64,000 bases of DNA from Dipteris shenzhenensis. Taxonomy: Eukaryota; Polypodiophyta; Polypodiopsida; Gleicheniales. Location: NCBI GenBank assembly GCA_047967505.1, contig CM106541.1; one strand, 5' to 3'. The position numbers and the translations under genes are program-made. Positions 48,453 to 60,400 of this stretch are shown here, piece after piece. A model generated the notes under the pieces. It was not told the DNA's origin. It made no database searches and saw nothing but the letters and a program-made list of their open reading frames with translations. Each line of letters opens with the position of its first letter. Within the stretch, counting starts at the first letter, position 1.

Positions 48453-51400
48453 AAGAACTTGATACAACGAGCTGAAGGAGTGGAGTCTCTAAGTAGGCAT
48501 CAACACCCATGATGAATACAAAAAAGAGCCCAACGATATCCATGGAATCCATGGGCTCATGGAGAAGATGGGGCGGCGATGGAAAGCCTAAGGGGGGTTG
48601 GTGATGTATGAGGCTATGGTCGCATGAAGCTTGTGATGGGCCGTTGACGATTGTATTATGTGTAACAGTCTCCTAGCTATGGCCCTAAAGCGGCCCGAAG
48701 GGGGGGGGGATAGGGTAGAGGTGGGACCTGCCATTGTCACACCCGTCGTCCGTGCCGCTAATCTAGTATGCATGGAGGGAAGGTAGTGTGACCTGTGCCT
48801 CAACCCGTTGGTGAAAAAGCTAATCTCACTTCTTATCTAGTCCGAACACTCTTCAATGCCTAATGATTCTATGTCAAGTCAAGAAACAAAGGGTTCAACA
48901 TGTCCTAGACCTTGGACATATCTACTATTCTATAAGAATTACTACCTTCCAAGACTTTTAATGAGGATGAATTGATGCACTACGGTGAATATACTTGCTA
49001 TTCATCTGATCGTTTGAGATTAGCATAGTGACTTGAATAGAAGAAAGTAGACGTAATGTGTTGCACTTAGATCATAAACAAGGAAGGAAAACACTGAACG
49101 AAATTTGCTATGATATCACTCTAAGAAATCCTAGTATTCTAATATGATTAGTATGCAAAGGAGCAAAAAGGAGACTATAAAATAGCAGATAACAAGAATG
49201 ATTTTATTGCTTGAAATGTCTAGAGTGTGTCATCCATACATTAAGGCCTCTCTTATATATAGAGTCAAGAGCTACACATGAAAAGGTGTGTGCTTCAAAA
49301 GGTATGTGCATGAAGAGGTCCTTGTGAAGGGTGTGACCCTTAATGAGAGAGTACACTTACAATGATACAAGTAGTAGTGTGCTCTGCATAAGTATATGCC
49401 TCTTGTGAAGGGTTGCCTCATGGGAAGTGTCCCATTGAAATGGCATACCCTTCCACAAGTGTCCACTCATCTCACCATTCATAAGTCTAAGGTATTAAGA
49501 AAGGAATATGTCACAGATCATGACAGTATGAAGGTATATAGTAGTAATAATGGCAAAATTAAAGACTTTGCTACTATGGTAGGTTTCAGAATTAGTAGTA
49601 AATCCATGGTTGTGGGATGAGGTGGTTCTAAAATTGCACCACACGTGGGTCTGCTATGGAAGGCACAAAGAGGATGAATGCACAAACTTTGGATTGCTTG
49701 CAGCCTCTTGTCTTCATATGCTCACAACTGATTGACTAATTCCTTAATCCCATAATGGTTGTTTTAAATTCACCAAGCCGTAGATTGTATTAAAGATAGA
49801 GATAGTCTTATTTGTCAAGTTGCTGGCAAGCTTTTGTTTTTGAATCTATGTCCATAGATTTGGAGCAAGCACCTTTTTAAAATATATGAGAAAACTTTAA
49901 AGTGCTTCCATCTTTGCAATAGATCTCATGTTCTTTGAGGCATCCAGAGTGATTTGATCCATTTTCATCTTCTGCTGGATTGTTGTTAATTACACATTTC
50001 TCCCTGATGCACATTGTCCGAGTGCAAATGATATTCACACTCAATGGGACTTGTAGGAATCATCTTTCTTGGGAGAGAGTTGTTCATCTGTGCCGTTTGA
50101 GGAGGAAATATGTGCAGCTTTATGCGGACTCATTGCAGCAAAAGCCCAGAATTGTCATTTTAGAGCTTCAAGAAATTGAAAAAGAGATGGATGCTGAGGT
50201 TTTACTTTTGTGGAGGTAAATATGCCAATCTAACTATAGACTGCTGTGGTTCAGAAACAGTTCTGTCTTTCAAACTTTGTTAATGGTTTGAAATGAAAAT
50301 ACCTTCTTGAGTGGGATGGCAGTATATTTAAATGTGTTTTATGGTTGAATCAGATTGTTGGCACGTGCCAAAGTGGAAAGCTTGAAATCTAAGGAAGCAA
50401 GCCTAGAGCGTGAGAAATTAAGAAAGGGACGATGGTGGGCATTTGGATGGTGAGTGGTGTTTTAGCTTTAGCTACTCACCAAACCTGTGATATAACTGAG
50501 GCTTGCTTTCTCCACCTCTTTCTCATGTGCTTCACTTTTCACGTGCTTCCCTCATCTTGGTATTTTAGTGCGCTGATAGAAAAGTGTTACTTCACCATAG
50601 GGGAAGATCAGATGTTGAACATTCCAATGCATCAATAGAAGCGACATCACAGAAGCAAGACACAGAGCCAGGAGATTTAACCAAGGAAGAGTGGACCAAA
50701 ATCAACGAGCTTCTAAATTATCAGCCAGGTGAAGACTCTTCTATGCTGTCTGCTCAGGAAGCTCCAGACATGTTGCAAATTTCCATCGATGCAACCATCA
50801 ATGAAAGTGCAGTGCGCATCCTTGATAAGAAGAAGGCAGAAATTCTGTGTGGAAATTTTGTGACCTTAACTGTGGGCCTTAAGCTATATCCAAGGACATT
50901 AGAGTGCCACATAAAGCTTGAATCATTTGGTCTCTCTTCACCTGAAGGTTCTCTTATCAAGGTGTGTGAACCATTCTTCTTGAAGCCTTACGTGTTTTCT
51001 ATGCCTTTGATCCTATTTTTCAATGCCATAGGAATAAGATTGTACTTTTCAAGTCTGAGAAGTTTCTTGTTCCTGGGAGCAAAATGCTTTCAAAAGCTTG
51101 CTGCAGAATGTGGTGTTTAGGTCTTAAATGGGAGGTTTTTTTGCATTTCTGCAAATGAGCAATATTTAATAGCTAACGATATGGCATGGATCTGTTTGCA
51201 GAGTGTGTGTCGGGAGGGGAAGGAGCAGGCATTAACAGCCTGCTATGTTCGTCATCCTTTCGATGACAACCTGGATTGGAAAGTGTCTGCAGCCATGTCG
51301 CCATGCTATGTAACGGTATCTAGAAATTTATTTCTACTTTCTTGCTCTTAATCAAGATAAACATGTTAGAAAGGATCACAAAGCAAGACATGCAACAATT

Positions 51401-54400
51401 TACAAAAAGTTAGGTTGTTTTCTGTTCATTCACCGTTATCACTTTACACACTGGAGCACTGTCATATTTTTCCTGATACGTGTGCACACACACGCCCCCC
51501 ACAAGGGTGTGTGTGGGTGTGTATGTATGTATGTTTGTTTATTTCATTGTGATAGTAACGATTATATTCATCAGGTTTGGATTGCAAGTTTTGAGCGATT
51601 TATGCTATTTCTGAAGAGCAGCAATGCAGTGAGCCCAGATATTGCATTGGAGACTGCAACAGCCCTGCAGGTTTGGGATAGTCACCTTAGTCCGATCGAT
51701 CCTTTTTCAAGGCTCATAGAAAGGATTAATTTGAGATTAAGGCACATGGATATTTCTGCAAGGTTTATGTTAATTTTGAGGTTGCATTTTTGTTTTATTG
51801 TTTCTTTTCAGAACAAGCTAGAGCAAGTTAGACGCCGTGCCCAAGAACAGTTGAAAATTGCGTTGGAAGAACAGAGCAGGCAAGAGGCTTTGTTTGCCAG
51901 AAATGCTGAATAAGTTGAAATGAGTTGTCTATACAAGATCTCAAGTGTTGATTGGTGGCTTCATTTCATATTTTTTGACAGGTTCTCTATTGATCTTGAT
52001 GTGGATGCTCCCAAAGTCAGATTACCTGCAGATAAACTATTAACTGGGGGGTCAGGCACACAGCTTCTGTTGGACTTGGGGCATTTCACCTTGCATACTG
52101 CAAATGTAAGTGGGTCCGTGCTGGAGTTCATGTGATGAGCATTTCTTTTCTATGGGTGCTGCCCCTGTTTTGCTTCATAAAGGATCACATGGTTTTTTAA
52201 GCTGATATGTATTTGACAGCAGGAAGAATGCGGCAATGAGAAAGGCGATGATCACTCTATGAGAGGGGGGCTTTATTCTCGATTTTACATATCAGGAAGT
52301 GATATAGCTGCTTATTTGGTTGATGGATTATTTGATTGGTCGGAGACGCAGCCTATAGTGCCAGTAGAGGTCGGCTGTGTGAATGAAGTTGCAAACGATA
52401 CACACACAGTGTTCCCTGTTCTGAATCGTTGTGGGATGTTCCTTTTATTTGAGAAGGTCAGCTGTGTTTGATTTTCAACAATAAGGTTCATTCTTGTTTG
52501 GCGCTGCCTTGATATGAATGTTCTTGACTTGAGTGGCATTTGTCCTCTGTTAGATACGTATACCGCACCCTACGTATCCATCAACTCACATTGCAATCCA
52601 AGTTCCACACCTTGGCTTGCATTTCTCGCCTGCAAGGTATCAGAGACTCATGCAGCTCATCGCAACATTTGAAGGTTCATCTTGTTCAAATGATGAAATG
52701 GAGTCATCACAGAGTTCTACGATACATGCATCATGGCATCCGGCTGAGCTTGAAGGGGACATGAGAGTCTTGTTCTGGAAGGTATAGTTTTGCTATGGCA
52801 TGTTTTGAAATTACGAATTGAGGAGTGCCATCTTCATGAAGACAAAGACTGTTATTTATTTTGAGTACTAGAATGACTGAATACAAAGGCCTTTTGTGTA
52901 ACCCTTTGAGATTGCTTTGCCCTTGTGGTGAGTGATATTCATGAATAGAGGTCTGAATACAGGAAATTTTACACCGAGAGGCTCAAAGAGGATGCTAGAC
53001 TAGGTGCTTGCAATCATAGTTTTTTCCATATGCTACCATACACATACTGCATACGGGTACGGAAGTATGATTGGAGTATGGATCAGCCCCTGGCCCCTGG
53101 GGCTGAATCATACGTGACCCCAATTTTACAAAAAACAAAGAGAGGAAAATATACATTGTACACATTTGATTGACAGAGAGCTACAAAAATTTCAAATTCA
53201 ACTTTGTATTAATTTTAAAGTCAAGAAACTGATTAAAAAACGTTTTCATAATGGTCTGGGACACCCCCCCCCCCAAAAAAAAAAGAAAAAGAAAAGAAAA
53301 GAAAAGAAAAAGAAAAAGGAAAAAGCCAAGTATGATTGGCCGTACCATATGCGTACGGAATAATTATTTCATACGTGTATGGCTCAGCCAATCATACGTG
53401 TACGGACCCAATTATGCTTGCAATAGTTGCCCCCAGGAGTTTAAGCCTATATCCATTACCTCTTCAATATAGGTACACAAGGTTGGGAGGTGGTTTTGTT
53501 TAGTGGCTTTTCAAAGTTTGTGTTGACGTGTCTGTGACCTGGGTGATGCTGTACATGCCAAGAGTGCATGGTGTTCTATCTTAACGTTACTTGCTTTTGA
53601 AAAATCAATGCTCCGCCCTCTAGGCATCCATCTGGTTCTAGATTCTCACTTGTAAAACCTCCATATGAGAAGCCAACAGCAGTGAGTTTTGATGCATTTG
53701 GATCATGATCTGCCACATGGACAGGTGAACTGATGATGTAGCAGCAAAGCGTGCTGCCAATGCATCTGATATTCTGTCTGCTCCTAATGTGGCATGCATA
53801 AATGATCACATGCACTATGGCGACTGATGTGGCAGACGACACAGGGTCAGTAGATGATGTGGCACAGTAGGCGGGCCATGTGAGAGTCTGCTGATGTGTT
53901 CGACTGCTGACATGATAGTTGGTGATATCATGTCTGCCACATGGAAGGCTGGTCTCTGGTTGACCTAAAATGGCTCTATCTAGGGCTATATAAGGAGAGA
54001 GTCTCAGTCTCCTCTCCACAATCTCGAGGAGCTGGGATCTCATTCATAGTGAGTGCTTAGGTTTGTCCATCACACTCCCGTCTCAGGAAGTTGATATGGA
54101 AGCTACTGAAATCCAGTAGGAGTGTGTGGCTACCTGTTGAAGTTGTGGAGCTTCTATTCAGCCTGTTTAGACAGCGTGTATCGTTAATTTCTCTCACATG
54201 GTATGAGAACAAGGGAGCTCATTTGAGAGATGTTGAGGAGAATATCCATGAGGCTTGCTAGGGTTGGCTAAGATTCCCAGTTCATGTCACACCACCCCTC
54301 GATCATGCTTGAGGGAGAGCCCTAGCCAATGGGGATAGGTGCCACATTGCTGCTGCTAGGTCTAGGGAGGCTGGGAGGAAGGGCGACGCGTAGGAGGCTG

Positions 54401-57400
54401 TAGAAGGAGAATGAATGGGGAAATGGAGGGCTGAGAGTTTTCTGTACAGAAAATACAGGCTAGGCTTTTGGGCCACCAAGAAGAGGTAGAAAAGGCCAAG
54501 AGGGCCATGGTAGGGGAGCAAAGAGGGCAAAGAGGGGCAGCAGGGCTGGGTGAGCAGCATGATATAAAGAAAGAAAGAAAGTTTATTAAAGTTTTTGAAA
54601 GACTGAAGGGTCTACGAGACTGAAGAAAACCAAATACAATAAAAGCCAAGCGATAGATCCACTCAAGCGGTCATCCAATTTCAAGGAAGATGTCTGAGAT
54701 GAGCATAACACGTAGAAAAGTACACCATGAGGTTTGTGGAATGGCGTGCACAGCTTATGGGCCATGGGAGATTAGCAACTGTCAAAGTTAAGCCAGCTAC
54801 TCCTATCAAGTTAAGCTCAATTTCAAAGGAACTAAGGAAGAAGATTCGTACAGTCATTTGTAGAACTTTCTGTGAGTCTGTCACACAAATGGTGCTGTGA
54901 CACTGTTCATACTTTGATAGCCATTTGGGCTAGCATGCAGGGCCCTTCATGGGCAGCCTCTTCTAGGAGGACTGTATTCCTACGAGTTTGGAGGGGTTTG
55001 CCCTTTTTCTCGCAGGGTTGTACAGCATTGAGATGGCACTATCAGCCCCAATCCTTTCTTTTTGGCTTTTGAGCTTTTCATGCATTGCATGGTGTATCCC
55101 GTATGGAGCTTGCTCTAACGGTTTTCTTTAATACCTAATAGAAGTCTCTTTTTGCCCCAAAAACAAAAAAAGTTGCTGTGACGAAGGAAGAGTGTATGAA
55201 CTACTTTGCTTGCACTCTGACACTAAGAATAGCGTCGTCAGTCTCCCTAAGTCAAAGAATGAGGTGTACAGCAAGCAATCATAGATTCCGTCTTCACAAG
55301 AGAGAGGAGTAAGTGGAGGCCATAGGAGCCCATCCTCCAAAGACATCAGACCTAGAAGTGGCAAAGTCACATCCGATCTGAGACACCCTCACTGCAATGT
55401 GACAGCTTCACGCTCACCTCACAATGCCGACAGATTTACCCCAGAGAGAGGAGCAATGGACAACAGCAGCATATCTCTAACCTGTTCCAGGGACACCATG
55501 ACGCCCAGTGAGACCCCAATCAATGGCCGTAACCTAACCTGCCGCGCTTGAAATTCCCACCACCTTTCTCTCTTTGTGTTTTCTATCTGCCAGTTTCGAG
55601 CGCAGAGGCGAGTTGAGACCAGGAGGGCCCATTGGAACCTAATCAAAGGACTCAAAGGACCTTGACCAGAGGCCACAAGGGACACGATGCAATCGGAATC
55701 CAAAGAGCATGACACGATAGACTCGTCATTGTGTTCCCCCGCACATGAGGACCACAAATATCTCTACAAAGGTCAAGCAAAGCATAGGTCCAGGTAGTCA
55801 ATGATTTGGCTCCTAAAAAACTTGGTCAAAAAAGCTGTGGTATAGACCTTGGTTGTCATATGACTTGGGGCGTCTCAGCACTATATGCTTCTCTTTCTTT
55901 GTCTTATGCAGGTCGCATAAAGTGCATAGTTTCAGATTTTGTTGATGGTATCGTGTTGATCGGCGGAGGGAGTATCAATAACATGATGTGCTCTCTCTTT
56001 TTGTTCTGATGGATATTTGCCAGGCCCTGTATGAGATGTGATGGCTTGTGACGGTGTGGCTGGGATTCCGTGGTGGGGGAATGCTTTGTCTTGTTTTCTT
56101 TTTTATTGTGATCTGAAGCAGCTTCTTGGAATCCTCTAGTTTTTCTCCAGATATTAGGTTATAGAACTTGTTGTTTTTAACTGCTCTCTTATCTTCTAGT
56201 TCACTAGCATAGTAAGAGTCAGTATTGTGCAGGGTCTTGGCAATGCAGTGGCAGAGTGGCAGCCATGCTGGGTCGTCTTATCCGGATCATATTTGTATAT
56301 ATTGGAGTCTGCAAATGCACAAACATACCTGCGCTGCTGCAGGTATGTGGGTGCTAACCTTGATAAACTTTGTATGTGGGCATGGCCATTGTGCTTGTAA
56401 GAAAAATCTCCATGCTTCGATAGATTAGGAAACAAGTTATTTTCAGTATTTGATTGATCACATATGTTTGTTTATCTCTTGGCAGCATGAATGGAAAGCA
56501 GGTTTTGGGAGTTCCTTCCTCTAACATCGGTGGCTCCGAATTTGTATTGGCTGTTTGCACTCGAGGGATGGAATTGCAGAAGGCAAGTTTTGGTTTTATT
56601 TTGTTGATATGGCTGCAGTGGATCTGATTGTTCAGGCACACCTGAAAGGAAATATTCAGCTTGTTTCAAGTGGAACATGCTCATGAATGAAAAACTTTTC
56701 ATAAAACTATTGCTAGGGGAGCTAGCACGAGGATCATCCGGTCCCTCTTGAACTCATCATATGCATTAAAATGTTACTATTTCCCCAAATCTGCAAGTTG
56801 CTTTATACTTTGAGTAACTTCCGGTTCTAGACCAGGGACCTTCCTCCTTGCTTAGATATCTTAGCTTGTCTGTATGCCCTTCCTTGTGTTGATTAAAGGC
56901 ATAATCTTCTTTTCTATCTTTTCAAATGCAATTCTCAAGTATTTAAGGATAGATGCTTTGTGATGGGGGCATGACAAGTCTCTAAATTTGTATTGGTGCT
57001 TTGTATGATGCCTTCCGGTTATAGACCAGGGACTTTCCTCCTTGCTTAGATATCTTAGCTCGTCTGTATGCCCTTCCTTGTGTTGATTAAAGGCAGAATC
57101 TTATTTTCTATCTTTTCAAATGCAACTCTCAAGTATTTAAGGATAGATGTTTTGTGATGGGGGCATGACAAGTCTCTAAATTTGTATTGGTGCTTTGTAT
57201 GATGCCATACCTGTCTTAGCTTTAGATCTCGATTGTAACTTTTGAGTGTGTTATCTCACATCATTCCATCAATTTATTTATTTGTTGTTCATCAAATAGA
57301 TCTTGTATGCCCTTGTCTAACAGACAAAAGTGTCTATGACAGAAGTGTATATCCATATGGCATCTTTTTCTTGCAGGGCCTGGAATCGTCCAACACAGTT

Positions 57401-60400
57401 ATCATGCAATGCAAAGATGAGGAATGCAAGGCAATGTGGCTAAAGTCTCTTACTGTGTCAGTTTATAAAGCATCTGTGAGTCTGGAAAGATTTTGTTTTG
57501 AACTCAAGTTTATGGTTTGAGGTCCTTGGAGCATTCAATGAACTAATCTTGGAAGGTTTGCAGCCCCCTATGTCTCTTGCTTTACCGGAGGGGCTTATTG
57601 GTGATGTTGAAGATGTGCCTACTAGATCAGTTGATTTTCTGGGACAGCCAGTTCTTTTTATGACAGGAACGCTCCAAGAGTTACAGCTATCTGTCTATGC
57701 AAAGGTATGACGTCTTATTCTTAAATTTGTATCTATCAAGACTTGTATGTGGAGATTATTTAGTACCAAAATTTTTTGAGACAAATAAAGATTGAAAAGT
57801 CAATGCTACTGCTAATAGGAAATAGCATTGTTGACTGTACAACTTTCTTCTTTTTCTATTTGTTGGGATGCATCCAGATGGAATTAAATGCGTTGGAAGA
57901 TAAAGAGTCCCTTATTCTGAACTTACAAGCTGGTGGTGGAAGGGTAGGATTTCATGTGAACATTTTGTATTTGCTATGATTAGAATCAATGGTGTTTGTT
58001 GCCCGACTTCAATGACTGGACTTTGTTGCCTGACTTTAATGACTGGACTTGGCAGGTTAATGTGCTGCAACGACAATACGATCTGACAGTGGGGATGAAC
58101 CTGCACTATCTTAAAATCGAGGATAAGCTTCAAGGCTATATAGCTCCATCATGCCGGTACATAGCACGTTCTGTGCTTAATAAAGCCTTTTTAGGACCAT
58201 CCGCCGAAGAGTTTCCTGATGAGGTGGCAAAAGTGGAGAACAAATTCAAAGACGAAGATGAGTCTTTTAAAGATGCTTTGGCAGAATTTGGAGGTTCTGC
58301 AGATTTGAATTCATCATCTGGGGGCTACCCAAAGGCGGTTGAGAACCCAATGCCTAATCAACTTTCCTCTGGTTTAGAGAGTAACTTCTCAGCATTGGGG
58401 CTTGAGCCTTTTGATATCTCAGCTGACGAGTGTCTAATGGACAAGATCTTTGAATCAGGAGGTGAACTCAAAAATTTTGTGAGCATGCATTTCATTATGA
58501 GGCAGTTTGAATCTCCAGATTATGATGGGAGGGATGTACAGGTAAGCTTAAGCTGGGACTTATTGTTTTTCTAATTTTTAAAATGATCATTCTGTGGGTG
58601 AAGAAAAAGAAGTAACAAAACTTAAAAACAAAATAAGAAATTGCAGCTATATACCTGAAGATACAAGTGGAAGATGCTTACCCATAAGGGCTGATTTTTG
58701 TACCTTCTATGTAAAAAGCACAAGACATATATAATATGTCTGATCGAATCTTCTGATTGCAACAGATGAGTATTTGTATGGCTACACTGGAATTCTTCTG
58801 TAACAGGCCAACTGTGGTTGCATTGATCAACTTTGGGACAGAGATTAGTGAAATTGTTGAGTCGCAGCAGGTCTTGGGATCTCCTGCTAATAATGAAACA
58901 ACTTCAGCTTCATCCAACACTCTGGAGTCATCTGCAGACCGGATAATAGTAAAAGGTTTACTAGGTCAAGGGAAATCTAGAATTGTATTTGAACTGAAGA
59001 TGAACGTGGACAGTGTACGAATATTTCTCAATAAAGAAGATGGATCCCAACTTGCGATGTTAGATCAAGAAAGGTTTCAAATGGATCTCAAGGTAATAGC
59101 TGTTCCAATAGTGACTAAATTTGTGGTACTCATTCTGGTGCACTTAGGAAAGGTTTTTTGATAGATATGTTGGATGAAGTTTAAATCAGCTTCTATTGCC
59201 TGTGCTTGTCATGGTTGCCAGGTGTTCTCTTTAGAGGGTCATGGCTGAGTGAAGATACTATGTAGAGATACCAGTACATGATCACATTTTGTAGAGCTGA
59301 CATGCTGAACTCAAGTCAATGTGCTTTTCTGTCACTACCTTGTACAGGTTTTTCCAGGGTCGTTTATTATATCTGGGACTCTAGGGAATCTCCGAATTTG
59401 TGACATGTCGCTTGGGCTAGAGCATTACTGGGGTTGGATGTGTGATATCCGTAATCCTGGTTGTGACTCTCTTGTCAAGGTATGATACAGACATTGGATT
59501 CCTGTTGGCATTGTCTCATATTGCATTAGTGTTCAGGGAAAGTCAAAACTGCCTTTTCCACTGTATAGGATGACGCAGAGCTGATGTTCAATTTCAAATA
59601 GATAATTGAGGTTATTTCATATTTTATGGTTTATTACTTCAGCATACAATTGAGCCACCAGAAGAGAATTAGGGAAGAGTAAGAGCTTTTTTTTTGTATT
59701 GCTCCTATCATTACCCCTGTGAACGTATCTGGTGTGCTTTGGATTAAAACATCAATTGTCTTAGATGCCGCTATTGTTTATCGCAGTTGGAGTTCCAATC
59801 CTACAATGTGGATGAGGATGACTACCAAGGTTATGATTACAGTCTTGATGGGAGACTTTCTGCCGTACGCATTGTTTTCTTGTATAGATTTATTCAAGAG
59901 GTGGGTTAGGACTCTGAATTTCCAAAACTTTAAGAAACGTGCTTGTTTTTCGTGTTATAAACAAAATGGCCTAATAAATTTGTCTACTTTGTAGATAATG
60001 TCATATTTTACCGCCCTTGCTACACCACATGCACAACAAGTTACTCGTGTTGTGGATAAAGTTGGTGGAATTGAGAGGCTTGTACCACAGTCTGACATTG
60101 ATGGAGCACCAGCATTGAAGCTGAATATTTCCTTGGAAACACCCATCATAATAATGCCCCGATGCTCAGCAAGCAAAGAGTATGCACTTCTGAAGCATGG
60201 TTTTGAAATTATGTTGTATTTGTTAGAAGTCCCAATATCTGGTTTACTATTTGTGGGCTCTCTCTCAAAGAGATACTGAAGCCACTGGATTGTCAGATTT
60301 ATGCAGTTGGATCTTGGCTACCTCAAAATATCTAATAGGTTTGAGTGGCATGGTGGGTCAAAAGCTGATGCTTCTGCTATACATCTTGACATACTTTCAG

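Noticed and set aside
53985-53995. CTATATAAGG as a host gene promoter
   Set aside because: It lies inside VPS13 and just upstream of a copia-like primer site, so an LTR promoter is the simpler reading.
60241-60296. Extra VPS13 exon starting after ctctcaaag near 60270
   Set aside because: It would put GYLKISNRF out of frame. Using the acceptor gtcag at 60296 gives SASKE-FMQLDLG, which fits the family exactly.
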